Shown piece after piece: positions 22,441 to 34,800 of a stretch of 64,000 bases of DNA; the first letter of the stretch is position 1; each line of letters starts with the position of its first letter. The position numbers were made by a program, and so were the translations under genes. The DNA comes from Sabethes cyaneus (lineage: Eukaryota; Arthropoda; Insecta; Diptera; Culicidae), in contig NC_071354.1 in assembly GCF_943734655.1 (NCBI RefSeq), forward strand, positions 44,307,744 through 44,371,743, in the 5' to 3' direction. The notes beneath the pieces were generated by a model. That model was not told where the DNA came from and ran no database searches. It worked only from the letters and a program-made list of their open reading frames with translations.

Positions 22441-23180
22441 GCAGTTGGCATCGACATGGGTTGTATGTTCGAATCTCGGCTGGGAGAGGCTGTTGGAGCC
22501 CAGACCATCTAGTCTCTTCGAGATGCGGTGAGGGTCGAGACAAGCTGACAGCTTATCTCGTATACTTTTCAACATCGCTCTTGAGGGGGTGATCCGACAA
22601 GCAGATATCGAAACGAGAGGTTTGATTTTCAGTAAAGGTAACAAACTTTTTTGCTAGGCAGGTGATTCACAGGTTGATATTACAGCCAGAAACTTTGCCA
22701 CGGTGGAGGCCATTTGCGTTAAACTGAAAATGGAGGCTAGGGGGATTGGACTTGAAATAAACATGTCGAAGACCAAATACATGAATGGAAGAGGCTCGAA
22801 CAAGACAAACATGCGCCTTTTGCGGACGGTAATCGTTGACGGCGACGAATCAGAAGCGGCAGATGAGTACGTAATAAAGAGATCCAGCGGCGTGTTTAAG
22901 CAGAACAGTGAGCTTTGTTAGAGCTTAGCTTAGCGCAAAACGCTACGATCAAGCGACATAAACTGCCTTAAGAAGCCAAAATGTACAAACCCGTATTAGA
23001 GCGATAGTTTTTATGGATTTGATAATGCTCACGGAAGACATACGCGCCCTTGCGGACGATATTTGGCGGAGTACAAACTAAAAGCAGAGAGTGACGGATG
23101 TGTATGAATCAAGGCTAACACACGCAGCTTGGGGAGATTACCAACGTTTATTTGGCAAAAGCCGGCACATTTTTTTATTT
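22441..23180 (+). pseudogene. LINE fragment preceded by the 5' part of a family C SINE
   Basis: 22441-22498 matches the 5' part of the SINE at 8262 (TATGTTCGAATCTCGGCTGG, then GAGAGGCTGTT). It passes directly into a + strand reverse-transcriptase relic: ILFNIALEGVIRQADIETRG at about 22563-22622, then the segment at 22703-22921 (ITARNFATVEAICVKLKMEA, NMSKTKYMNGRGS, VIVDGDESEAADEY). Farther on are relics of the C-terminal part. Frameshifts occur near 22520 and 22650, and the catalytic box is degraded. Confidence 0.65.
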
Positions 23181-23888
23181 CTTTAATAAAAGAAATGCGA
23201 CCTCATGGAAGTCTGCAAAATGGACGAAACTCAAGATCGAGATGAATGAAGCTTAAAACAGTACGAACCACCCAGGCTCTAAGTTGCTGACAACGAGGAC
23301 AAGTATCATAAAACCAGCCTCGTAAATTTTCAAGTGCTCTGAACAGCTAGCAGTAAAATTTCAAACTTGAAAGTGCAAAACAAATTTTCTTCTGGGGGGG
23401 GGGGGTGTAAGGGGTTCGAACCGTCCCTCCGTCGCTCCACCCAGACTGATCTGGTTTTCGTCGAATTCACTCTGACTCGTTTGGTGGCTTCCGGTGGCCT
23501 TACAGTGAGTTTACGGCCAGCTTTGGGGAGTATTTTCCAAGAACCGGTTTCCTCGTATCGGCTGATGATACGAAAGATAAACCTTTCGTTTATTCCAAGT
23601 GGCCTCAGCTTCTTTAAAATATCAGACGGTCGTGAAATTTTCAAAAACAGGTTTTTCGCAAGTTTCCTTTTTACATCCATGATTATCACGACTCTTAAAA
23701 GAATAAAAATTCGAAACAAACTTGCATGCCGTGTTGACATGTGAATACACTCTAAACGAAAAATATTCAGACACGTCTGTGATTAACCCTTTTCTAATTA
23801 AGCTCGTCCAAACAACACTGACAGTTATTACTACTCACCCTGTGCACCAACTTTTCAAGGTTTGTTAATTCACTGAAATATGGCTATA

Positions 23889-24756
23889 CAGTAATATTCC
23901 GATTTTGTCTATCCCCGATTTTATCAGCTTTTTATCCCGATTTGGTCAGCCTATAAATTTTGTATAACTTTTGTGCTTTTAAACATGATTTATAAAACTT
24001 TTCAGCCTGCTTGAAACTATTCTGATTCTCTGGGGAGAGTTTTTGAATAAAATGATGCCTTCTTGAGAGTAATTCGGGGTCAAAATTAGGGTATTATAGG
24101 GGTATTATAGGGATAGTAAAAGTTCTATAATTTCTAAGCAAGTAAAGGTAGACGTATACTATATTCAGCAATATTGTGTATTTTTACTATTTGTACAACT
24201 TTGTGAAACAGGAAAACGTCATACAACAACTACAAAAACAGCTAAAATAGAATAACTAATTTTAACGATTTTTCATTTATGAAAAATAGAATTTTTCTAT
24301 CTTTGCTGTAGAGATAGAAGGTTACTGTCTTCAGCAAAATTTCTTGTAATATGCTGTAAAACTTTACAGAACACATCAATGTGTTATATTGAAACTGAAA
24401 AAAAATAAATTTTTTATTGCACTTTTAGGGATATTAATCAAAATTTGAATTCCGCTGGAATTTTAATTTAAAGAAATTCTTCCAAAGGTTCCATAAACCT
24501 AATACAAAGTTTTCTCGCTCAAAGCTAATGTGCCCCAAAAAAGGTTCTGGACCAGTGTGCTGTTCCCGGTTCATTGAGCTTTCGGTTGACCAATTGAGGG
24601 TTAAAATTTAATTTTTACTAGAAGTCTTCGATATTGCAAGGTCTTAAGTCTTGAATTTTGAAAAAAAATCGAAAAAGAAATTTCCCGATTTAGTCAGTTT
24701 TCCCATTTTGTCAGCCCAAAATTTAACATGAGGCTCACAAAGTCGGAACATTATTG
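23889..24756. mobile_element. Tc1/mariner-type MITE flanked by TA
   Basis: The left end reads CAGTAATATTCCGATTTTGT. The inverted right end reads CAATAATGTTCCGACTTTGT. Both ends are bordered by TA (23887-23888 and 24757-24758). Subterminal copies of CCCGATTTTATCAGC-like motifs occur at both ends. The interior is non-coding, and about 24069-24540 is shared with 55234-55690. Confidence 0.65.
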
Positions 24757-25190
24757 TATTTCCTCTTATGGTGACGTGTCTTTTTGAGTAGGTAGATGTC
24801 TCTAGAATACACAGATCTTTGCAGATGAGCCTTCAGTCTATCGTTTCCAGTTCAGATAGAGGATTTGAGAAGATTAGACAATTTGAGGTTTGGAATAAAA
24901 GTTCCAAGATTTTCGTAAAATTGTTGTTAAACCTATAATTTGCCCATGTACATGTGGTTTCATTACGCTCCTCCAGCCAGTACCAAATTTTCGGTTGGGA
25001 TCTCATTAAAGTCCCTTATAATATTGACTCCCCGGGGCCTACTCCTCTAACGAGTAAAGCCACCTGTTGCCGGCTATTGGAGATGCAGAGCCCCATATCA
25101 AACAGGCGTTGCTCGTTAAAAGATGAGGATAAACGATAATATGAACGGTAACAGTATAAACCAGAAACTTCACGTCAATTGATAGATCCA
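24757..25190. other. No gene recognised
   Basis: No clear coding or repeat signal. It probably includes further decay products of the transposase at 25190-25375. Confidence 0.25.
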
Positions 25191-25375
25191 AAAAGAGAGA
25201 ATGGTTGTTCAATAAATTCGCCTTTCAATTGGTCCATTGTTTCCCATACTACGCGGCAAGTAGCGCCGTCTTTTTGAAACCACATATCGGCCAGATGCGA
25301 TGTATGTATTTGAGGCAAAAAATTAACATGTATTGTATCATTGGAAAAATACGAACCAATGAACCATTTTGTTAG
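25190..25375 (-). pseudogene. Mariner/IS630-type transposase fragment
   Basis: On the minus strand: HLADMWFQKDGATCRVVWET, followed by MDQLKGEFIEQPF and LFGSIN, then a stop. This corresponds to the second catalytic Asp block of a large insect transposase family (DMWFQQDGATCH consensus). Only about 60 codons remain. It lies 0.5 kb upstream of the proximal candidate first exon of TfAP-2. Confidence 0.65.
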
Positions 25376-25847
25376 TTATGTTTTGATAAAATATCAGCTT
25401 GTTCTATATATATTTAAAGCCAGTCAAATTATCACTGAAAACTAGCAAAAAAGGATTGTTTGAACCGTTTTATTGATGTGCAAATATAGGATAAACAAGT
25501 TTCTCACCAGTCGAACTTGGTGATAACCTTACTTTAAACATACTTAGAAAAAACTTTAAAACACTTCGCGATGTCAAGCTGCGCCACCTTATCTATAATC
25601 AATAATCATTAAAATGAATTGCTGGTAATAATTGAGTGTTAACGTCTCCTGAATGGCACAGAAATCAATATTACCGAAAAAACGTTCCATTTTTTGTTGC
25701 AGCCTCTTATAATTACCCTTTTTCTGAGACACATTTTTTGCAAACCACTTTCTTTTTTATCATCGATTGAAAATAAATATCTGCACCACTCCATCATGCC
25801 AATAAAACAGTATTTATGTTTTCGAATCTCACCATATTAAACCCACC

Positions 25848-25886
25848 ATGGATTCAAAGACAGAGATCGAATCTTTGCTGGTTCTA
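25848..25886 (+). CDS. TfAP-2: Candidate first coding exon of TfAP-2 (proximal)
   Basis: The ATG at 25848 has an excellent context (CCCACCATGG) and opens MDSKTEIESLLVL. The frame meets the donor CTA|GTGAGT at 25886/25887, leaving a 39-nt exon in phase 0. The next acceptor (TTTTTCTAG|, 26225/26226) lies 340 bases downstream and starts the first shared AP-2 exon in phase 0. With this start the protein would be 462 residues, close to vertebrate AP-2 (about 437). No sequence homology supports the 13 residues themselves. Confidence 0.5.
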
Positions 25887-28800
25887 GTGAGTGTATTCCA
25901 ATTTCTCCAATAAAATTTATTGGTCGTTTCATATAGTCAACTGTGTATAATCAAAACGATCAAGAGAACTGAAAGGCGCAATGGGACTAATAGTAAAATC
26001 CCATACTCAGCTGTGAAAGAGCAAAAAAGCACATGTCATCATCGACAAAAAATATTTTGATTGATAAATTGTAACCCTCATAAACCTGGCCTATTCATTG
26101 GCACTAATTTCTGCTTTCTTTTCTCGGTCTATCTCTCTGTGTTTATCTTTGCATGTTTTTTTTTCTCTCGTTGGTCCGATACGATGCCCGTCCGTCCGTC
26201 CACATACGCGCTGCCTCTTTTCTAGGAGCGGCTTACTAGTCATGGAGGCATAGGACTGACGAGTGGCAGTCCGGCATATACCACACACACCGGTGGTCAC
26301 ACAGGCCGCAACGGGCCGACGAGCGGGCACGGTGGTAGTCACGGAGGTTCGCACGGTCCCGGCCCCACAATGCACCACCAAACGCTGCAGTCGGACTTCC
26401 AGCCGCCCTACTTCCCGCCTCCCTTTCATCATACCACGCAGAGTCCTCCGCAGCAACAGGTTAGTGTTTGACCCATCCAACAATTGGATCAAAATTGATA
26501 TTTCGTTTCCATTTTTTTTCTAGAACCACGGCCTGGATTACCTGAGTACAGATCCTTATGGCCAACCGCTATCCTCGCTTCATCACGCTCCCCTGCATCA
26601 CTATAATCAACTAGCCGGACTAAGACCTTCCCAAGAGCAATTGGGACTTCATCGATCGCATCGAGAATCCGAACTTCAACAACATGTGGTAAGCAAACAG
26701 AAACTAATTTCGACTTTAGCGAAATGTAAAATATTTCTAGTTCAAAATTACTGCATTTGAAAGCCCTCGGGTTCATCTCTCGGTATCATTTCGCTCCGCA
26801 TCGATTGTCCATTGTTGAACAATCTCGTTTCTTTATCTCACACTTTCAATCATCATTCCACTGCTGGGTCCGAAAAGCTCGTAAAACTTATACAACATTA
26901 AACCTTGTTCCAGCCGAAGCCCGCAGCATCCAGCACCAAACGGCAAGCACTTCAGCTGTCAAATTGTAGCAATAAAAATGAAATATTTGTTCAAACAAAA
27001 TTTGCTCCTGGCCGATGGCGGTGGAAGGCAACGCAACGGGTGCTGGGAAGAAGCGGCACGCAAAAAAAAAAAAGAAAACCAAAATCACCTCCATGAGATC
27101 ACGCATTTTGTTAATTAATTTTTGTAAATCATCTCAACCTGACGCCTGTGTTCGGAGTCCGTGAAACCGTCATCGATTAAATAGAGACGCACCCGGACTG
27201 CTGCAAATCAACACGTGGCTCTGTTGTTACCATTTCAAAGTCGATTTATTAGCCTTCGACAGCGAAGATGATTGAACTCGTTCCCGTGGACTAATCGGGG
27301 CTGATTGGCAGCTACGGACGGTGGCGTTAAAGGTTCCACTCGGGAAACGAAAGTCATGCTAACGTTGTTAGCACCCTACGTACGTACCCACGGCAGCAGC
27401 GGTGATCTCGATCGTGTCACGTCACGTGGAGTTGGCCCATCGCCGAAGAATGCCATCCCGTTTGCCGTCTTTCGGAGGGCGCTTCGCGTGTACTGACAGA
27501 CCCCCGCGCGGTAAGGTGTCGTAACGAATGTGGCAGTTGAAATAAATGGTCCTTTCGCACGGAACGAGGTCAAAATTTGATGCACCCGCAGTTGAATCGA
27601 TCTCCGGAAATTGGATTTTCACCTGTGTGTCTATTGTGCGATGCGATGGCGATTAAGCCATTGTATTCGGAATCTTATTTGTTCGGCTGTGCCGAAAATT
27701 AGCCCGACAAAAGATGCAAGCTGAAAAAAGGTTGTGACGATGGTGCCAAATGGTACTTTCAGTTTCAATTGCTACATTATTTACTCCAAATTGCCATCAA
27801 ACCTTAATTTACCGCATTGTGATTTATTTTGATTTCAATCACAGTAAAATGAAAAAGTGAATGCAATGATACATTTTTCATTGTAATCAATAAGGTGATT
27901 ATTCCTTTAGTTTACCCACTGTACCTAGTCAGTCCATTCTGCCCTACGACACAACCCCAAGTTTCTGCGGAATTCAAACAACAATCTAGTTAACGATCTA
28001 CTCCATCTTACCCTTCCGCCAGAAAGTAGAGAAGGTATTCTTCACATATTCGCCAAGAAAGTAAACTTCTAAGGCAACTATTTCCAACCATCCAACTCCG
28101 AGCAGCATGGCTAGATTCCTTCGCCGACTGGTTGGTTGATGCTCGCGTTCTGCTCAACGTCTTGTTGTCGTACCGAAGATAACGCTAACAATAGTAACAC
28201 AGCAGCACGGCAACGGCAAAAACATCAGCCACCACATTCAACAGACTACCGAAAAATAATACACCGACGACCGACGAGAGAAGCTATTCGCATAGCTCCG
28301 AACTTCAGCTTCCGTATCGTCCCAACCCCGAACAAAAATACGGGGTTTTTCCCCTGCATCGCGTCGTTGTCCTAAAGCATTTCCACCCACGCGTGGTTCG
28401 TCGTTATCCGTTTGAAATCGGGAGGGTCGTCTCCAGCAAGTCAACGGAATGTCAACAATTTTGCGTATCATAAACGACGGAAAATTCATAAACATATGTT
28501 TATCGATTCAAATTGTGTAACAAGACTGCCATTAGGTACTATCTATCCTCTGCTGCAGGGGCTCTTTACCACGATAAATGTTGAAGCCATAAGACTGAAC
28601 CCAATTTGAGGATGGAATTCGCTCGTAAATATTTCTAATATTGATTCAGAATTATGACTTTTAACGATTCGTCATCAGCTGATCAGCAGCAGCATGCCTA
28701 CAGACTGTAAAAAGTTCGAGTCAATTTCCGTGCGGCTTCCGGAATGACCTTGTTAAAACAAATTCTAAAAGAATGGCAAACACGCGGCTGAAAAGCGATT

Positions 28801-31800
28801 AAGAAAATTAAGACGACTCACAAGTATTCATCCTTGCTAGCCAGGCCATCCCTTCCACAAGTTGCAACTCCGGCCCGAGTTCGGCCTCGGCTCAGATTTG
28901 AAGCGACAAACTTTCCGCATACTTTCTCACCGGAAAAGTTTCTTTTTTTCTTCCTTCACTGAAAATGTGCCGATCGTTGAGATTGTTTGCTTAGCTATTC
29001 GCCAGAAACCCCCGCGGGATAATTCGACAAATATAAAATCGAACATTCTCCACTGCTATCCTAGTTTGCCGCGCTTTACGAATAAGTTTTTCTTTCTCGT
29101 TTCATATTGTTTCACTGCGAACAGACGCAGCTCTCGCACGGGTTTCCGTACTCGGACAGACGGAGCGATTACAGCGGTTCAATCGGCAGTGGAGCCGGCG
29201 CGACGCGGCTAGGAGCCCACGAGCATGATCCTCTGTCGTTGCATCAGGCACTGCAGAGTGCCGTCGACGATGGCCAAAATCCGGTGATAGACGAGAATGC
29301 CGGCTTCATGAGCGATCTGCCCTTGCTGAAGAGTAAGTATCCCTGAAAACTTATAATATTCTAAATAAAATCATCATATATAACAAAAACTACTGTCGTT
29401 AAATATGAATCAAAGCGAAATCGCATATATTTTTACAAATCCTGCTCTTATTTATGTTGTCTTGCTAGTTTCATCACAAAGTTAAAAATAAAATTTACGC
29501 ATCGGAAACCAATTCCTTTTGAAATGCAATTGCAGAGAATAAATTTTTAAATTCATAAGTTAACATTTAAAATATAGGAAATCATATAAACATTTTAATT
29601 TTTCTTAAAACAACCTTATTTCTAAATGGGAAATCTGATACAGTTTCCCCATTTCCACATATTAAGATCGTGTTTTCGTATCTCGTACATTGAATAGCAT
29701 AGAACAGCATTTCACATATGGAAGCTTGCGACGGACAAATTTTGTAATTCACTAAAACTATACTTGGGCAATCATGCCTCAAAATTATTATTCCATGTGT
29801 TGCGTGATGTACAAGACTTCGAAATGAAAATTTAGTAAGCATTCTGTTTACGCATGATTCCAAATATGTTGCACTCTAGTTATTATAGGTCTTCAGATTT
29901 TCTGAGAATTAAAAACAACCTGCAATGATTTTAACAATTTGCAAGTTTAAATGGCACATTTTGGCGGCATCTGGGAAACGACGCTTACGCAAATTAACCC
30001 CTTTTTCAGTAAGATTGTATTCCAACAGAAAATCAATAGTTTCAACCTATTCACAATCAGAAACATGAATAAACAATGAAAAAGGCGTTAAAAATTAAGA
30101 GAAAAATTTTATGCATTTTGCTTCTTATTTTTAAATATGTAACGTTGTAACCGTTGCACGTTACAGCAATATAAAGTTAAGATATTAAGTTTAGCTATTT
30201 AAATTAGCGTATTGAAATTGAATTGGTGTATTGAGCAAACCATAAAATGGCCAGTATAACAGTTGAATCTTGTATTGCAAAATATCACATACAATATTCA
30301 CCACTTCTAAATTTACCAGTTGGGTTTTTGTCCAAGCTAATAGCAGCCATGCGTCCGGGTCGATGAAGCGCGAACCCTTAGGCAGCCGAAGCAAAATATA
30401 TAACGTGGCCCGAGTGAGATTGCTTCGAACGCGAGTTCAAAAGGAACCGTTCGAGTCAAGTTGAAGAAAAGGGAAGGCTAGATGACTTGCGTAGGCCAAA
30501 ACGATCGGAAAGATCAAGTTAAGGAACTAACGAGTAATCCCGAAGAGGTTTCGGCCAGGTACTTCCGCAAGTACCTTGATTCCTTATTTTTTCTGAGGAT
30601 GAAACTTATGATCACTTCATTCCCAACCGCCGAACATAGTGGAAGTGATTTATCGCGATTCAAATTTGGCTACAGAAAAGGTAGCAGGCTTAAAATTAGG
30701 GAAGTTTTCTGGTGCTAAAGTTTCTTATAATTCTCAGATTAGATAGCTAGGCAACGTGCGAAGCGAAGAAAGTGTGCGAAACCCGATTCGGGTAAATGCT
30801 AGCAGCGTATAAGGTGAGACATGTGCAGGGCGATGACCCAACCATAGGGCTAATGACCTTTCTTGTCTGCGAGCCAGACGGCTCAAACTTCTCTAGCGCC
30901 AGAATCGGAGAAACGGCACGAGAGCGTGTTCTCCGCACGTTGCCCCATCGCTCGTCAACCGCTACTACAGCGTCGAGCCAGCGTCGGCTAAGAATCCACA
31001 CGGATAATACCCGGAAGATCAAACCTGCCTTTTTTTATACTTGCCGGTCCGAATCAACCCTTTTCGGCCGGCCTTTGCAGTTCCCTCCCGGCGGCAGAGG
31101 CCGCAAAATCAGCACGTGTTCGGTGAACGGTGATTTAACAAAGCCGATCACTGCCAGCCAACACCATCTCCCGCTACAGCGTTGAGTGATCGGCGATTGA
31201 AGCTGCTCGTACCGATCGTCAGCCAGCTCCGTCAGCAGCAGCAGATCCCGTCTACAGATCGCATCGAGTAGAAGAGAGAAGTCGGTGAGTTCGTTCAGTT
31301 TTCTCGCATGCCGTAATTAAAGTGCCGGCCATTGAAGACGCCACGTGGCAAGTGACGCCGCTAGGCGGCCATTTTGTTGAGTCCCGCTTGGGTTGAGGGT
31401 ACCCACCAAGACTTACCTGCTGTACCGTGAGTTTGGTTCAAACCTAATTGTTGCCGCGTTTACGACCGTCCCCGAAACGCTTGTGCGTTCGCTCCCGGGA
31501 GTGCAAGATTGATCATGTGAGACTTGACTCTCGGGATAAGATCCATTGATAAAAGTTCGATAAGGTCATGCCCGCACAGTGAAGACAGATTGGAATATAG
31601 TTAGGAAGGTAGATAAAGAGAGAAATCGCACACTAGCTAGGATAGTGAGGAGAAATGTTTGCAATCGTTATGTTGTAAAAAGCTGTACATACTAGAATTA
31701 GAAACTAACCCCAAGTTGAATATAACATTAACCGGTTATCGAAAATGCAATCTGTCTTGGCTTCTAAGAGTTATGTAGGACTGAACACTGAAAGATTTCC

Positions 31801-34800
31801 CTAGTTTTCACCTTTAGTCGATCTCGTCCGCCTCGTGGTATGATTATGTTAAATACCAACATTCGTTCAGTTCCATTTAGTTCAGCGCTGTCTGGTGGTG
31901 AGTATTATAAGTTCCTGTGATGATAAAAGCTTTAGTGATAGGGATGAATAGATCGAGAATTCTTGAAGGCAAGCTTGTTAGTTCGTTAAGTTGACTTCCT
32001 AGGGTGTTTGCACCCGTTTTTGGTTAAAGCTTGTGTACCTAGCTGACCGATTCGGATTCTTTTCTTAGAAAGGATTCCAACTGGACTTGCACAGCAAGCA
32101 GTCTCATCCGGGCAAATAAATCTTGGCGGTAGCCTCCGTAAGGAGTGGCGCTTAAGCTACACGCTTCATCAGAATCGGTCCGCGACGGCTACAACGTATA
32201 TAATACTGATATTACTGAGTTGTATACTTATTACAAGGTCACTGTTTTAGTGTTACTTCTTACCATAACCCACTGCTTGAGCTTTTCCCAGAACACGGTC
32301 CATTATCCTTTGCACCAGCTCAGCTGGTTCCCACTTGTTTGACAGCCAAATTTCATTTTCGCTTAAATTCGTTCTCGTCGATTGCAGGCAGTTCCACCCT
32401 TTTGTTTCAGTTTGGCCTTTATAGTCAACCAATATTCCTCAATCTACCTTAATTTCTGGCCGCATTCCATTCATTGGAAAATACAGTGACGCCGTTGGAT
32501 TTGTACCAATGCTTGTCATCGTGTACAATGATGTGTGAATGGTACCTTATGTTTCATTAAATCACAGAGAGAATCTCTTCATAGATTAAGTTCCTTTGAG
32601 TGTTTTGTTTGAAGCTATGAACCGGACGTGCTCGCGGAATTTCCAAAATTATTGGAAACTTTTTAGAGGGTTTCAGAATGTTATATACAGGCATTTTATA
32701 CACATCGGTGCTCCGTAGCGGCGTTACAGAGTTACAGAGTGACTTAAGCTTGGATCAATTCTCAGGCCCCCTTATAACCCTTGCCTCATGCTTAATTTTA
32801 TATTACCCGATTGATGCATCATGACAGCACAAATAGGCTAGGTACTCTTATAATTATTGTACTGTTGGTAGAGGAACCCCAACCCTCGCCAAAAACGGTA
32901 GTGCAAGAAATGAGTAGGTAGAGGCGAGCAAGCTTTTTAGGAAGGGTAAATACAGAAAATACTTACAAACACTCATAAACATTCAATAATAAAGCACGCA
33001 ATAGCGATTGCAGCAAAAATAAATACATGGCAGAATACAGCAAACACACAGAACGACACCACAATAGATCAAAGTATCAAAGTGGTCGCGGTGATGATAG
33101 TTCACACATAAAAAATAGAGTTATTCAAATACCCAATTTTTCCAGAGAACTCCAGATGAAATTTTCCAATGTTCTCAGATATAACTTTTTTAAAAAATCG
33201 TGACTTTTGGTCCTCGTAGAGCTTCTTTTTACAGCATCAAGATTTGTTAGTAATCCAGAAAAAAAATAAAAGATATTCCTGAAAGAATATTAGACAAAAT
33301 AACATAAAAATGGTACAAAACACAACGAACTAATAAAGAAAATACGAAAAGAGCGCACAAAATAAGCAAAAATGACAAACAAGTGGCTACCCAGCAAACG
33401 TTTTCGTACCTATATCAAAGTAACAAATGAGAAATATGTACCGATATACATCTAGAAAAATCTTATTCGATGCACGAAACAACCAGCATGTGCGTACTAT
33501 TTTGCGGGCTATAGGCGTACTACAGATTATTTGTAAACAATTCGCATTAAAGAGTATTTGTATACGACGAGATCCGAGTCCACATGATTAGTTCAATAAT
33601 GCTATACAATTCTATGATGAAAATCGTATGTAAATCATTTGACACCATTTTCTACGATTGAATATAAACTAGAGTGCATTTTAAAAAGCTTTGTGTACGA
33701 TTTCGATTTTTTTAGAGATACTTAGGATGATTTTGATGCATAAATAAGGTACCCCGGCGCAAGTGGGAATACGGGGTAAGTGGAACGGAGCGCATTTCCT
33801 CTCACCGAGCCAACTCCAACCCATACATTAAGGTGAAGGTCGTCAGAGTCCAGTTGCATTTTTTACTGATTTCAGTTCTTTCAAGACGAGAACAGAGTTG
33901 CTAGTAGTAGGTAATAATCCGTTATGAACAATTATGAAACGTAGAATCGCGTATCTATTTTTGCTATTGAACGAGATCTGACAGTAATTCCATCATATAG
34001 AATGCTGTTTACCTTGAATTTTATTATCAGTGAATTTTATAAGTATATTTTCGACACTCTACGACCGTTAATTTAATAGCGAAAATTACTGGTCAATTTC
34101 ATGTTCAACGTAAATATGGCATCACTTCACATATACATCTGTTTCCTTGGTAACGTACAACAACGACGGTCGCGGATTCGGAATTGCAATCGAAACGAAG
34201 TAAAGTTTTTCATATCAATTCAAGTCAACAGTTTGGGAAAAATCATTATAATATTTTACCAGCTAACTGTTTGGGTGGTAAATTAAAGTTTTCTGTGTCT
34301 CAAGTTAAGTTTCGCGTGTGATGTAACGACTAGAGCGGCCGAAAAAAATTAATGAAAAACCGACGGCGATAAAGGAAAAATATAGTGATGAATTTCAATT
34401 GTGCAGAAATCTCAGTATTTAGTGTAATTTATGCCTCTAAAAGTTATAGAACATGTTGATACACTGAAGAAGGGAAAGGAAGGGTGATATTTGGTGCCAT
34501 ATTGACTGCCATAAATGGACTCTGTCGATCTTGTCGTTAAGATTATAAATTGTTTATAATTGGCATTTCAACCACCAAAATTGAACTTTAAATTTGCGCT
34601 TCTGTTTCAATTTGTGTTGTAAGTTGGACGCACCTTTCTATAAATGATATTTCCGTCTCAGGCTTTCATAAAAGTACATGTTTATCTAACAGTAGGTAAA
34701 CATATTTAATATATTAACAAGTTACATACGAAGTGCTGCTGATTCAATACTTTGGAAATTTGCCAATAAAGACACCGGCGATGACCACGAGACTGTATTA

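Larger units (their letters stand above)
20904..23841 (-). mobile_element. Mariner-like element with 20-bp terminal inverted repeats, filled by other insertions
   Basis: AGGGTGAGTAGTAATAACTG at 20904-20923 is matched exactly inverted at 23822-23841. The transposase is on the minus strand in two parts. The N-terminal part is at 23740-23400 (KKLRPLGINERFIFRIISRY, then GRKLTVRPPEATKR). The catalytic part is at about 21705-21161 (LTEKQKVVRVERFW, then the first catalytic Asp in ILFSDEKRFLLQ, then the second in CFQQDSAPSHQTK). About 1.65 kb of unrelated repeats sits between them. Frameshifts and stops make it inactive. The left flank has TA; the right flank has TG. Confidence 0.75.
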
